This document shows, in pieces, positions 31,921 to 43,930 of a DNA stretch of 64,000 nt. The position numbers and the translations under genes were made by a program. The first letter of the stretch is position 1. Every line of letters starts with the position of its first letter. The DNA comes from Helicostylum pulchrum. Lineage: Eukaryota; Mucoromycota; Mucoromycetes; Mucorales; Mucoraceae. The notes under the pieces are model-generated. The model made no database searches and was not told the origin of the DNA. It saw nothing but the letters and a program-made list of their open reading frames with translations. The stretch is taken from NCBI GenBank assembly GCA_025677825.1, contig JAIXMO010000019.1, forward strand, positions 62,001 through 126,000. Direction: 5' to 3'.

Positions 31921-32097
31921 TTGCTTGTATAATGTTGAAGAGAGAGAGAGAAAGTGCTGTAAAAAAAAAACACAATTTTTTAAAAAAGGAAAAAACGGAG
32001 TTTTAAAATCTATTATTAAGCGTGTGTATGTTTTTTATTTCTATTTTTTACTTCTTTTTACTTTTTAACCTTTTTTTTTTTTTTTGTAAACTGAACT
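31921..32097. promoter_or_regulatory. Divergent promoter, CaMKK-like and PA-TM-RING genes
   Basis: 177 bp between two divergent starts. GA-repeat leader (AGAGAGAGAGA, about 31939-31950) belongs to the kinase; a T-rich stretch lies before the RING gene. No factor site asserted. Confidence 0.45.
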
Positions 32098-33268
32098 ATG
32101 AATATTCTTCTTCCCCTTTGGTTATTGTGTGTATCCCTTGTATATGCATCAACACATGTTACAGTGAGTTATATATATATATATATACAGCACAGAAGAG
32201 AGAGAGAGACAGAGAGAGAAATATTAGTACTGACTAGGATAATGATTTAGATATCCAATGAAACTTTTCATGATAGAATTGCATCTTTTGGTCCTAGATT
32301 ATCAGCCAATGGAAAAATCGGGTACATGATTGAACCATTACAAGACACAACTGGTTGTAGTCTTGTCGAAGCACCTATTACAGACTGGATAGCGCTTGTT
32401 TCCAGAGGTGGGTGTTCGTTTGTAACAAAAGTAAGATACATGCAAAAGAGTGGTGCTATTGCTGTGGTTATTGGTGATCCAAATAATTCTGGTTGGATTA
32501 CAATGTACTCTCCTGGTAAATAAAAAAAAAATAATTATAACCACCCCTTATTATTGTTATAATAATACTAACCTTATCATTTCACACTTAAAAAAAGGCG
32601 ATACTTCAGATGTACTTATACCAAGTGTGTATATGCCAAAACGTGAATACTTAAAGTTATTAAATTTATCAAAATTATTAAATACTCCCATGGTTGCAAT
32701 TTTACAGCCTGATGATAATGTCACTTGGTAAGCATAACAAAAAAAAGGGGGAGATAAAAGGGGAAAAAAGAAACAAAAAAAAAAGGCCTTTTTTTGCTGA
32801 TCCATTTATTCTATTTCAGGCCATTGATTGATGTGCTCATTATTGTCATTGTATCCCCTTGTCTTGTTCTTGTATTGATTTACGCCTCTTGGAGATTAAG
32901 GCAGAATATACTGTTTAAAAGAGAATTGGCTCCTGTTTCAGTGGTATCAAAGTTATCTGTCAAGATATTCAACATGAACGATCAAAAGGATCAGGAAGAA
33001 CCTGAAAGTTGCACCATTTGTTTAGAGGATTATGAGTCGGGTAATGAGTTAAGGTTGTTACCTTGTAACCATTATTATCATGCTGTTTGTGTAGACTTGT
33101 GGTTAACTACCAAGAAAAAATGTGTAAGTTTTTATTTCTTTAAAAAAAAGGGCTATGTATGGGGCTGAATAATAACATTTTGTTGCTTTTTACTAGTGCC
33201 CAATTTGTAAAACGGATGTAACAAACTCGGAAGTTACACCACTTTTGTTAGAGGCTGGTGCTTTTTAA
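32098..33268 (+). CDS. PA-TM-RING ubiquitin ligase (RNF13/GRAIL-like)
   Basis: Role (family): endosomal or vacuolar membrane E3 ligases with a lumenal protease-associated (PA) domain. Five exons: 32098-32163, 32251-32515, 32598-32727, 32820-33123, 33197-33268, all in phase, about 278 residues. Parts: signal peptide [21 protein letters not shown] domain with [20 protein letters not shown] and VIGDPNN; membrane helix [20 protein letters not shown] (about 155-177); RING-H2 [20 protein letters not shown] followed by [11 protein letters not shown] and, across the last intron, CCPICKTD (about 216-262). The (TA)n run at 32167-32187 lies in intron 1. The RING is nearly C-terminal, with a short acidic tail. 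Confidence 0.9.
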
Positions 33269-33615
33269 TAACTTTTTTTTTATTTTTTATATGTGTAGTA
33301 TATCATCCCCTCCCCCCCTTCCAACAACATTTTTTTTGTAGATATAATAATAAACCTTCACTTTTTGTACAAATATAATTTATCTTTTTTGACAAGACTA
33401 TATCCTCGAAAAAAAAACAAGGACCCTTTTCTATTGTAACAAAAATAAAGGGGAAAGTGTATAATGCTACTTATGGCGTCTCTATGTATATCAAAAAAAG
33501 GGGACAAGAATACAAGCATATATATATATATATATATATCTCACTTGATTTCATTTAGATTTTTATTTTTCTTTTTTACTAGAAAGAAGAAAAAAGACTA
33601 GGTAGCTAGAAAGTA
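33269..33615. other. Intergenic with TA microsatellite
   Basis: 3' region of the RING gene (candidate AATAAA at 33349-33354), a C-rich run (33307-33320) and a (TA)n microsatellite at about 33520-33539 in the leader region of the next gene. Confidence 0.45.
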
Positions 33616-34605
33616 ATGTCCGTTTTAACAGATGACCTATGCTTTGAAAGCAATGTTCAGCCATCACTTGTATATCCATCATTACCAAATACTTACCAGC
33701 AACAACAACAACAACAATCCCAAGATAGTAGCAGAAAAACCTGTATTCATTTTGCCTCTCGGCTGATAAAATTAAGATCTGAATTAAGATCACCTTCCTA
33801 TATGAGATCCAATTATTTCCCACAGCCTTCTACTACAACTCTTGGTCGTACCAACTCTTTACCCAATGTAACTAAAGAAGATGATCATCCTTATTCAAAC
33901 CACTTGGACTGCAGAGAAGATGAAAGTGAAATGCTATCAAATACCGCTACAACAGATGAAGCATCTCAACTTACGTATCTTACAGAACTCATACGTCTTT
34001 CTACAGCGCCCAAGCCATCCACCAAGGATTTGCTATCTTTACCTTCCAAGCAAGATTTCGTAAGTAGACAAGAAACCAGTAAATTAACAAGACGCTCTGT
34101 CTCTTTACGAGATATCATTTATGAATCGATTCGAAATAAAGAGCTTTTAGCGCATCCTGTAACAACAGATAGTTTCTCTTCGTTAGCATTAGCATCTCAA
34201 CTAATATACGCATCATCTTCTGAGAGTAAAAACAGAAAAGAGGAGGAGAAAGAGGAAGAACAAGCAGCAGGCGAGGAGAAGAAGGAGATTTATCATGCTG
34301 AGTTGACTACTGCTTGTTGTTGTACCTGTAATAAAAAAGTGTCGCCTCATCCTACTCCAAGTCTCTCTCATGAAACAACAAAAAGTCTGTTTAGTACCAT
34401 GAGCAGTGACAGTGAAGACGAGGATTACGCTTATAGCACTAAAAAACCTGTCGTCGTCGTGAGAAGGAGACCTACTACTACTGCATTTCTAGTCTCATTA
34501 TCACCTTCTTCTGCAGCTGCGGCTTCCGTCGCTAAATGGAGACGAAGTAATAAAAGACAAGTACGCACTCAGCAAGCTGATACTACTACTCCTACCACTG
34601 CATAA
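33616..34605 (+). CDS. Unrecognised low-complexity protein, single exon
   Basis: 329 residues from the ATG at 33616, no intron needed. Not recognised. Visible: a Gln run (YQQQQQQQSQ), a basic stretch with KTCIHFASRLIKLRSELRS, repeated Ser/Thr-rich segments, TRRSVSLRDIIYESIRNKEL (possible basophilic kinase site RRSVS and helix), an acidic Glu/Lys block (KEEEKEEEQ), a CCCTC cysteine cluster (about 233-239), SDSEDEDYAYS (CK2-like) and a basic C-terminus (RRRPTTT, KWRRSNKRQVR). These suggest a phosphorylated, mostly disordered regulatory protein. Codon use looks like that of its neighbours. A candidate AATAAA follows at 34654. Confidence 0.65.
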   Translation: MSVLTDDLCFESNVQPSLVYPSLPNTYQQQQQQQSQDSSRKTCIHFASRLIKLRSELRSPSYMRSNYFPQPSTTTLGRTNSLPNVTKEDDHPYSNHLDCREDESEMLSNTATTDEASQLTYLTELIRLSTAPKPSTKDLLSLPSKQDFVSRQETSKLTRRSVSLRDIIYESIRNKELLAHPVTTDSFSSLALASQLIYASSSESKNRKEEEKEEEQAAGEEKKEIYHAELTTACCCTCNKKVSPHPTPSLSHETTKSLFSTMSSDSEDEDYAYSTKKPVVVVRRRPTTTAFLVSLSPSSAAAASVAKWRRSNKRQVRTQQADTTTPTTA

Positions 34606-34653
34606 TTTTTTTTGTATACCCCCCCCCCTTTTTTTTATATTAATAACGTTGAA

Positions 34654-34659
34654 AATAAA
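34654..34659 (+). terminator. Candidate polyadenylation signal
   Basis: AATAAA about 49 bp after the stop at 34605, downstream of a C/T homopolymer stretch. Confidence 0.4.
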
Positions 34660-35279
34660 ATCCTTTTTTTATTCTTATATTTTGAGGGCTGTATAATAAA
34701 AATAAAAATGGCGAAAAAACAAATGCAATTTAAAACGACTGGTGGCTAGCTTTTTTTAAAAAAAATGGTGATTTTATCACTTTAGCGTTAACCTACATGT
34801 AAGATAATTGGATCTTCTATCAGAATAGAAAACTGTTATTTTTTTCGCGTACATTAAAAAAACTGCGAGGTCGCTTTTGAAATATGTAACCGGAAAAACT
34901 ATAAGGGGTATATTGACATTTTGTTTATTTACGCGTATATTTATAATCTTGTTTCATCATTGATGTGTGAGGTGGGAGGAAAATAAACAACTTTTTTTTT
35001 TCTCGTTTGAAACAAATCCCTCACAAGTGCTGTAAAACAACTTTTTTCCCAAGGGGGGAAAGATAAACACACCTGTTTTTAAAAATTTCAGCGCCAGTTT
35101 TTCATGCGCATATATGTTAAACCGAAATTTGTAGTTCTACCTTTTTTACCACGCTATCTATTGATTAACACTATAAAGATGTATTGTAAGGAAAGCGAGC
35201 ATCGGTTCCTGTTTCATAAATAGAAGGACCTGAGAAATAAACTAAAAGAGCTTAAAGGTCTTTTATATAAGTCAAGAGA

Positions 35280-35690
35280 AGTTCAAGATTAAATTATTTA
35301 CAAAAAAGTAAATTGCATTTGATAATAAGAGAGTAACTAGTCCCAACCTTTTTTAAACATTGTTGGTTCTTGTGCCCCCAACCTTAAACACGTAGATCTT
35401 ATATGCAAAATGCAAAATACGGCTTGTATTTGCTACTGACAGAACTTACTGTATCGTCGAAGTGTAGCAGCAGAAATTTGATATCGTAGCATAAGAATTA
35501 CCTTTTTCGAGGGTAGATTTCTACGGAGATACGGATCAAACTTGGCATGGTACCGATTTGTCGGTACGAAAACCATGTTTACAAACTATAAACCTTAATT
35601 ACTTTTCTATCCTCGTAATATTTCTTCCTTCACATTGGCGATATTATACTCATTAAACTACTATAAAAAAAAACCTGGCGCGCATATCTT
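35280..35690. mobile_element. Dispersed repeat, family 2, longer copy
   Basis: Aligns in three blocks with 52726-52930: GATTAAATTATTTACAAAAA (35290), ATTTCTACGGAGATACGGAT then CAAACTTGGCATGGTACCGA (35517), and the CGTAAT...TTCACATTGG block (35612). The other copy lacks roughly 200 bp between blocks one and two. No reading frame or terminal repeats seen. Confidence 0.55.
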
Positions 35691-35790
35691 TCTCTGTTTT
35701 TAAAAGCATTCAGGAATTAGTGCTTTGTTGCGTTTGGCCCAGAAAACGTGCTATTAAAGCAAACAGTAATACAAATTGTTGACACAAACT

Positions 35791-35850
35791 TTGATTTAGC
35801 TTGGGATGGTTTGATTTAGCTTGGGATGATTTGATTTGGCTCAGGATGAT
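35791..35850. repeat. 20-bp tandem repeat, three units
   Basis: Three head-to-tail units of TTGATTTAGCTTGGGATGRT; unit three differs at three positions (TTTGGCTCAGG). A fourth unit starts (TTGAAA) and breaks off. Confidence 0.8.
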
Positions 35851-36120
35851 TTGAAACAAGAGCCTACTTAAGAATGCCTCATATCTTCCCGTTTTTTTCA
35901 ACGGCTTCTTTGTTTAAAAATTGATAGCTCGTCTCAAAACACAAATAGGAAATGGAGTACACTTGACTGATTTTCATTTTAAAAAAACAAATGTAATTAT
36001 TTATGCTCGTATTTTTTTTTGATATTGTGATATATGTTTCTCAGACTATTCCGTTACCCACAGAAATCAAAAGATATAGAATCATCACAAATTACGGTAA
36101 GACATGGGGCTATAGGTTTT

Positions 36121-37878
36121 TTAATGTACTCTGCTTTTGCATTTTTTGTTTTTTTCTTTGTCGATATAATAATAATCTTCTTCTCCATTAGTATATTTGA
36201 ACAAGACAAAATCGTCATCACACTTTTTTGAGACATAGATTCCAGGGAAATATCTAAACGTCTTTAGGTTTTTTAAAGCCGTTAAATTGACAATGCAGTC
36301 ATCGTATAAACGGCCCCAACCGTCATTTTCTACCAATACAAGTTCAAGATGATGCAAATGGGTTGCTGCCAAATCAAAGTAAGTTTGAGCACGACCAAGA
36401 TATTCGATTTCTAAACAATTGATCTCACAGTTTGTCGGATCGCAAGAACTTTTTTTCTCGTGCCTATACTTAAGACAAGAAACCGTTTGTTCACATTAAT
36501 ATTCGAAGCATTTGTACTCGAAGCTTTGAAGTTTGGGACAATTTAAAAGAGCGTAATTTAAAGCCTGGTATGTCGATTCAGTGGTAGCATGCACAATATC
36601 AAAGACTAACTCGGTAAAAATTTCGGGACCAATAATGGAACTGCTCTTGTCAGATAAAACCAAACCACCACCATTAAGTCCATTAGAATCATTGTCATAC
36701 AGGTTGTATGTAATGGTTAATGTATCATGAATACTATTGTCAAAAGAAATAATTGTTTCGTCTAACCCGTCCGGTTCACCAAACACCGTTGAACAATGAG
36801 TTCGTCGGTTTCCATTAAACACATTCAATAATCTAAAATATCTTGTCGTTTTGGAATCTTTATTGGCTTGTACTTCATATCGTTCATTTAAGTAAAAGTT
36901 AATGTTTACTCATTTAATTCCACTAAGTTTTTCCATAAATTTTAACGCAAGTTCCATTCCAACAATGTCGAGCCATTTAAAAAAGTTTTGACGACTAACC
37001 CCGATAGTTAAGCGAAGTAATTGATCGGAAAAGTAACCTACAAGGTACCTCGTATATGTAGCCAATAGAGATGTAATATCTAAATATAGTTGACTCAAAC
37101 TGGCGATAAAGTCCAAGTTGATTTTGCTACTGCTCTCCAACAGACGTAACGTCATACTTTCGGAAATTGGGTAATCAGGGACGAATGCAAAATGCTTCAA
37201 TCTGGGACAAACGTCTTGTACATGATATGGCGTCAAATTCATATCATGTTTATTGTAGAATTCCAGTTGTGTTAATTGCTTGAACTGAGTTAATGAATGA
37301 AGGACATTGATTTCTTGAGAGTTAAAATTAAGTGTGCTCTCACAATAATGTAAAGTCATACAAGAAATATATTCTCGAAATTTGTAACAAGCCAAAAAAT
37401 ACAAACCAAAGAAAGGGTTAAAGGATTCAACGGTAATCTTGTTAATACTCTGTTTATCAGCATCTAGAAAAAATCCGAGGTAATCGTTACAGTATTTGCT
37501 GCTGCCTATGTCAATCTCGCCTAAATTAGGTAACTGGTTCAATAACAGTAATATTTCTTGTTTACTGAATTTATACTGGTCTGTGGGAGTGTTATATCTT
37601 TCAGTCCTAAATGTCTTTTCGAACATGTCAATCACGCTGATAATAGTTAACTTTTTGATAAGATGACCGTATTTGAAATATTCGATGTAGTTGGAATCGT
37701 TTAAATGAGATTTTACGAGACCAATTTTAGAATCGTTCAGTTTCACGTCTTCTCAGTTCAACGGAATAGCTACTGAATACCAATCCTTACAAACAAAGTA
37801 GCATATTTCGAGGTCTTTTTGATTTAAATAGTGAAATATTTTTTTGGATATTTCTGAAGGTAGATTATATATAGTTTC
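36121..37878 (-). pseudogene. F-box/LRR-type gene with three in-frame stops
   Basis: One minus-strand frame is readable from about 37878 to the stop at 36121, interrupted only by nonsense codons: TGA at 37753-37755, TGA at 36910-36912, TAA at 36496-36498. No frameshift is visible. The N-terminus is an F-box (NLPSEISKKIFHYLNQKDLE then CYFVCKDWYSVAI). The rest is leucine-rich repeat-like (LLLLNQLPNLGEIDIG, FKQLTQLEFYNKHDM, VCPRLKHFAFVPDY, LLNCPKLQSFEYKCFEY, HLHHLELVLVENDGWG). F-box/LRR proteins are SCF substrate receptors and are expanded in Mucoromycota. No ATG precedes the F-box in this frame before an upstream stop, so the start is lost as well. Confidence 0.75.
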
Positions 37879-38704
37879 AAAAAATAAAATAAAGAAAAGG
37901 TGATAAACGTTAAAAAATACAAGGATGTGAATAGTAAGCTCTTTTTTGAATAGATATTACTCCTTATTTTATTTCAGGTTAATGACGAGCGAAATATACA
38001 CGAAACGAATTATTTGTTTTGATCAGCTTGATTATTAAAGCAAAATATTTACTGCTTAACTAATACTTTGTAAAACCTGCTTAAAATTTATTTGACACCA
38101 TTTATGATAAAGAACTAGTACACCAATATCGCTTTTGTTAGTTTTATTTTAACTGGTAACTATCACGAAAATTATTTTTTCGGCAGTGAATATTAAAGAT
38201 TCTTCACTATTAGTAATTCTAGCAATATGTTTATTAGGGTTAGGCTTCTTTCCGCCAACAGTCTTGATATCAGAGTTTCTTAAAGGATATTTAACTTCAT
38301 TTATTAAAAATAAATTGCTTTGCTACTCCTAAAGCATCTTCTGCTCCGTTCTCTATAATTTTTTGGCTTAAACACATACCGGAAATAGAGTGTATTGGTA
38401 AATGTGATTAATTTTCATATGTTAACTCCTCCCTCTTTCGCTTACAGGATAAATGCATAATTGTATAAGCCAATGTTGTATATGGTCATATTTTGTTTAT
38501 TACTGTGATATATTTATAATTGATAATAAAAAAATGAGATGCCTAGTGTTACTCAAAATCGATTTTTAAGGTACTCCATTCGCGGATTTTTCATCAGTAT
38601 GCATCAAAATGCATTATTTTATTTTCGCGTATGTGACTCTGTAACCAGATAATGAAAAAAAAAAAATTTCAAAAAAATAAAAAAGTGCTTTCCTCATTTC
38701 AAAC
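37879..38704. other. AT-rich intergenic region
   Basis: No gene recognised. AT-rich sequence upstream of the hydrolase gene, with an A-rich run (38654-38690) in its leader. Confidence 0.5.
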
Positions 38705-39727
38705 ATGTCAGCAAAAACTGCCATAGCGACTATTTCAAAGCAGAAAAAGTACTTTACTGAACTTCCTTCTTTAAAAGTGCTTTCAAGACCTCACGATGAA
38801 CGTTCCGAAGTAACCGTTTATGTCAAAGGATTTTTAAGTGAAGGTGATTCACCAGAGAATTTTCAAGATTGGATGCATTCTCATCGCTTACTTGTATTAA
38901 GTCCAACTCACCGTTGGGCACCTTCTGCTTTAGGGTAACTCTACTTTTTAACTTTTTGTGTAAAAAATTTAAAAAAAAGTGTCGAGTTATTTATAGTTAT
39001 TCTTGGCCTTCTGGTACAGCAGGTTCGCATATTCCAATTCCTTTGGCTTCACTAGGTTCAACAGCGTACTTGATTGCAAGAAATTTAAAGCAACTTAAAA
39101 ACTTGCGTTTTCCAACCCCGGCATCTATTGCTGGCGCGTTTGCTGTGGATGTAGGAATCCATGCAACTCGACTGGCGTATCAGTTTAGCGTAGCTAATGA
39201 AACTAGCCATGACCGAGCTGAGATGTTAGCTTGGCGATTATTAGACTTGAGAAGAAAGTACGATTATTTGAGAGTTGTAGGCCATTCTCTTGGTTGTCGA
39301 CATATTGTAGAAGCCTGTTCCTTGATGAGTCCAAATGAGAGGTAACAATAAAACTCTCTTCGTAAGTCGGAAAAAAAAATCTCATATTTTTATGTATAGA
39401 CCGGACGCAATTCACTTGTGCGCGCCAGCTTTGATTGCGCCCGATATTGTCGATCAGATCCGTAAAGACAGTGGCGGTCTAGGTCGAGAGAGAACCTTGA
39501 TTTACTATTCAAACAAAGATATTACTTTGGGTATTTTATTAAGAGCTCTTTTGAAAGGTGAGCAATCGGTTGGTGAAATTGGCTTACCGGCTTACATTAA
39601 TTCAGAAAGGGATTGGTTGGATCCAACTGTAAATGCTGTGGATGTAAGTAAATCCTTGGGTGGGTTTTATGTAGGTGCTCATACCGATTATGCTGAGAAG
39701 TTTCATTATTTTGCGAGACCCTTTTAG
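38705..39727 (+). CDS. Alpha/beta-hydrolase fold protein (DUF726/TMCO4-like)
   Basis: Three exons, 38705-38934, 38997-39341, 39400-39727, about 300 residues. The nucleophile elbow is VVGHSLGCRHI (G-X-S-X-G), with upstream strand EVTVYVKGFLSEGDSPENFQ (oxyanion-loop candidate), YSWPSG at the exon 1-2 junction and a conserved-looking C-terminal GAHTDYAEKFHY that could supply the catalytic His. The arrangement YSWPSG, GHSLGCRHIVEA, and APALIAPD resembles the DUF726 / TMCO4 hydrolase group, but the protein is shorter and lacks clear membrane helices; substrate unknown. Introns are in phase. A decayed copy lies 0.4 kb downstream. Confidence 0.8.
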
Positions 39728-40163
39728 AGACATTTTAGTTAATAAAAATAGAGGTTTTTTTTTCTTTTTAAAAAAAATACAGTGGTTTTTTAGGCTCTTT
39801 AAGCTCACATAATGCATCCATGGTATGCCGAAGAAAACATTATCGTGAGAAAGTGACTATTTTAGTTTAATTTCTTGATTTATAACACTTTCTGTGCATG
39901 GATAGCACAATATAAACACAAATGATAGATTTATACTATATTCAAAATAACTGTTTTTATTCTATAGTGTATTATTTAATTTACAAACCCTCTATACTTT
40001 GAACAAATGAGCAAATGGTATCACCCTCTCCCCTCCATTCTTTCAAAATGCATTAATATTTTTTCACTTGTGTGTGACCATAATACAAGCTAATGACGTT
40101 TAAAATATCCTTATTTCAAACCTGCCTATAAAACGTACAATAACAAGTCTTTCCAAAACAAAT

Positions 40164-40850
40164 TACGAGTTATTTATAGCTATGCTTGGCTTTCTTGTAC
40201 AGCAAATCCACATACTCCAATCCCTTTGGCTTCGTTACGTTCAACAAAAAGCAACTTAAAACAAAATACGTTTTCCAGCTCCGATATCTGTAAACTCGAT
40301 TGGCGTACCAGTTTAGCGTAGCTAATGAAACCAGGCTTGGCGATTACTAACCTTGAGAGGGATATACGATTATTTAAGAGTAACAGGGAGATTATCTTGG
40401 TCTTCAACATGTCATAGAAGCTTGCTCCTTGAACGAGCTCAAAACGAGAGGTGTAGCAATAAACACCTTCAATTGATATTTTTTATTGTAAAAAAAAATA
40501 CATGACACAATTCGCTTGTGCGTTCCGGTTTTTGGTCGCACCAGAAATCGTAAATCAGATCCGTAAAGATAGTGAGTGTGGTCTAGGTCAAGAAAGAAAA
40601 ATAAACTTAGGCTTACTACTCGAACAAAAAAAAAGCGAACAATCGGTTGGTGAGGTCGGGTTACCAATACACGCTGGCACGGAAAAAGGTATTGGTTAGA
40701 TCCAATCGTAACGATACTATGGACGTACGTATATCCTTGGGTAGGTTTTATGTAAGCACTCATATGCTAAGAAGTTTCATTTTACTTTACAGACATACTT
40801 AATAAAAATAGAAGTTTTAATGCGGTGATGTTTTTTAGGCTCTCGATTTT
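40164..40850 (+). pseudogene. Decayed tandem copy of the alpha/beta hydrolase
   Basis: Aligns with 38983-39805 of the intact hydrolase from the end of intron 1 through the 3' UTR: CGAGTTATTTATAG, CAGTTTAGCGTAGCTAATGA, CAGATCCGTAAAGA, GAGCAATCGGTTGGTGA-like and AATAAAAATAGAAGTTTT. Introns are retained at the DNA level, so it is a genomic duplicate, not a retrocopy. Exon 1 is missing, the GHSLG segment is broken, and several indels and stops are present. Confidence 0.85.
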
Positions 40851-42359
40851 CATGCTGCACCTAAAAAGAGAAACGTTTTTCCCTTCCTCTCCCTTGATGG
40901 CCCGATTGAACAGTAAAATACATGTATTTTGAAGACGGGTTTTTATTTCCGGACAAGTAATTTATACATGTGTTGTTTTAGCTGTCCGCCAAAGGGGGGC
41001 ATCTATACTAAGCACTGTATTTAACTTGGGGTTGTAGGTTTATATAGTAAAGCGAATTTTTTGGGCTAAAAAAATATTGTTTTTTTTCGCAAGAAAAAGG
41101 GTCGCAATAACGTCATTTTGTAACTTTGATACTATCTTCTTTTTTTTTTATCGAACCATGTCATTTTTCAGAGGAGAGAAGAAAAAAAAAGTTTAAATAT
41201 TTAAGTGTGACAGAATAAAAAGAAGTACACGATTCAGAAGAAGAAAGGTTTTTTTATTGTTATGTGCGTGCTTGCCAGGTCTATTGGATATTATTGATCT
41301 GTCAAATGCTAAAATATAATCCACGTTTACGTTAAAAATAGATTAAGAAATCAGGTGCAAAAAAAAGGGCAAACAATCAGTTGAACTCAGATTGATTGAT
41401 TTGTTGAATTCATTTCGAACAAAACGAATGTTTTTATTTTAATATCCGGCTTTTCATTCTCCAATTCACTTTTTCAAAAAGAAAGTAGTTTAATCAAACC
41501 AGATGCTTAGATCCATATCTACTCCATTGGGCTAAAGGATATTATGTAAAAAATACAAATCGATCCTTAATTTCTAAAACTGGACAGATCCCGAAAAAAC
41601 ACTCTAAATTGGGATAAATATAACAAAAACGATCTGCTTGACAAATAATTTTCTCTTTCACTGAATTCTAAAAAATGTTTTTTTCAAAAAAAAAAATGAT
41701 TTCGATGCTTGGGAAATGAAGGTTTTTTTTTGTTGGCTTGAGCGACCGTGGTAAAATCGACTTAATGCAATGTACAAAGTTTTGAGTTCGAATTCAGACG
41801 ATTTATAGATTATTCGTGAACACAACACTTGTATTTTTTTTTCCAGATGCACTGTGTAAATGTATTTTTGGACGATCTAATTGTTCGCCGCATTAAAAAA
41901 AAAAGGCCTCACACATATTACGCCATAGTTTGCATCTTTTTTTAATTATGTGTACTAGACTACAACCTATACAAATACTACAATAGTTTAGGCAGGTGGC
42001 GGGAAAGGTAAATTCAGTAGCCAAACGTGCCCTGATTCCAACGAAATTTATTGGATTTCATAGAAATTTATCGGGAAGCCAATGAGTGGTTTGTTTCACT
42101 AATAAAATCCTGCTCCACTGACATTCAATAAAAAAATTTTCTGGGTCGAATGAACCAACATGTTTAGAAAAAAGTAGGTTTCGGTCTTCTTTTTTTTTTC
42201 CTTTAAATACCCTTTTTTTTTTAATTTCTTCCTCCCCTTTTTTCCTTCTATCTTCTCTTTCACTTTCTTTTTTTTTTTTGTCAATATTTTTTACAGCAAA
42301 AAAAAAAAAACCGCTTTTCTTTTAACTATTTATATGAAAATTAAAACCACATAGAAAAA
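40851..42359. other. Intergenic region before the alpha-arrestin gene
   Basis: No gene recognised in 1.5 kb. Mostly AT-rich with a G-rich stretch near 40992. The last 120 bp are a T/C-rich leader followed by an A-run, typical of promoters in this window. Confidence 0.45.
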
Positions 42360-43762
42360 ATGGTGAGCGCGATACGTCATAAAACAAACGAACTCAAGAT
42401 CGAACTGGCTTCAGAAGAGATCGTTTTAATGGGTCATGCTTCTGAATCAGCCGGAAAAATGTTAAGAGGTTCTGTTATTTTGAATTTAACGGAGCCCATG
42501 AAGGTACGCTCCGTTATTTTATCATTTACTGGTAAAATGAAGGTTTCTTGGTCAGAAGGTAAAAATAAAGTAAAAACAAAAAATGATACCAAAGACATAC
42601 TAAATATTATTATTCATCAGGTATTGGTCATCATCAACATTATCACAAGCAAGAGAAGGATATCATGGAACACAAGTGGCAATTTTTACCCGTTATGGAT
42701 CAAGCACACAAGAAAGCTTTTACTTTAGGAGCCGGTGAGCATAAATGGGATTTCGAGTTAATGTTACCAGGAGATTTGCCGCAATCATTGGAAGCAGAAG
42801 GAGGTCAAGTATTGTATCGTTTAAAGGCTACGGTAGAACGTACAGCATTTTTACAAAACATTGTTAAAAAGAAGATTGTGCGAGTTGTGCGTTGTATGCT
42901 TCCCACGGAATTCGAGCTTATTCAAACACTTGAAATTCACAACACTTGGGCCGAGAAAATGATGTACGATATTTTGCTTCCATCAAAAGTATATGCTCGA
43001 GGACACCTTATTCCCATCACATTTCATATAACTCCCATAGCTGCAAAATTGCGTGTCAGGACGTTGACAGCTACCCTAAAAGAATACTGTACCTATACCG
43101 CTAATGATCGCTCAAAGACAGATACAAGAATCGTGAAAGTTCAAAAGGACGAAGACCCGTTCCCAAACGCTCTTGTTCAAACGGGTGGTCCAATTGACCC
43201 CATCTCTTGGACAAAAGTCATTTCTTTGGATATCCCTCCCATGTCTTCACAAATGGCATTCTGCGACGCCGACAACGAAATGATTCGCATTCGTCATAAA
43301 TTAAAATTTGTCATTTGCTTAGTTAATGCCGATGGTCACCTATCAGAACTTCGTTGCTCGGTCCCCGTAATTATTATATCATCGATCTCTGAACAAGCTG
43401 AGTTAGGCAACTTACCAGCCTATGAACATGCTTGGCAGTCTGTGCTTTGTCTTGAATCAGGACCATCTACACCGATCTCTGAAGGTATGCCTACTCCCCC
43501 TATTGGCCACTCGTCACCCATGCCTGTGATGCCATCTAATAATCATGAACCACAAGAAATACCTTTGGAATCTCCAAGTGGTGAACCACTTTGGTGGAAC
43601 GGCTCCAACTTATCGAGAGTGCCTTCATACCGTACAGCTGCACAACAAGATCCTGTATCCTTATCTGGTTCTTTACCCTCCTATGATCAGCTAGCTGGTT
43701 CTCCTAGACATGTTGCCATGTTTGGGCACCTTTCCATGTCTCCAGGGCAAACATCTAAATAG
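42360..43762 (+). CDS. Alpha-arrestin (ART family trafficking adaptor)
   Basis: Role (family): adaptor recruiting Rsp5/Nedd4 ubiquitin ligase to plasma-membrane transporters. Two exons, 42360-42558 and 42621-43762, about 446 residues. Arrestin N-lobe: LRGSVILNLTEPMKVRSVIL, then FTGKMKVSWSEG, HKWDFELMLPGDLPQSLEAE and GGQVLYRLKATVER. C-lobe: VYARGHLIPITFHITP, RTLTATLKEYCTYTA, DADNEMIRIRHKLKFVICLV. The tail has LPAYEHAW and SLPSYDQLAG, matching the LPxY/PPxY-type contacts for HECT-ligase WW domains, with TPP and SP phosphosites between them. Intron in phase. Closest in layout to fungal CreD/Rod1-like arrestins; the subfamily is not certain. Confidence 0.9.
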
Positions 43763-43924
43763 TCTCCAACAGATTCATTTTTCCTTTTTTATATACATTT
43801 TGTACATAATTTTTTTGTGCTGTACGATACACCCTCCCTCCTTCCCTTTTTTTTTTACTTACAGCATCATTTTTTTTTTATTACATTACACTAGATTTTT
43901 TTTAAAATAATATTAATAATACCA

Positions 43925-43930
43925 AATAAA
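43925..43930 (+). terminator. Candidate polyadenylation signal of arrestin gene
   Basis: AATAAA 163 bp after the arrestin stop, in a T-rich 3' region. Confidence 0.35.

Larger units (their letters stand above)
34660..36120. other. Repeat-bearing intergenic region
   Basis: No intact gene. Holds one copy of a dispersed repeat (35280-35690) and a three-unit 20-bp tandem repeat (35791-35850). Short open frames show no motif. Confidence 0.5.

Noticed and set aside
41780..41800. B-box-like GAGTTCGAATTC
   Set aside because: No matching A-box or acceptor stem at tRNA distance; chance match in AT-rich DNA.
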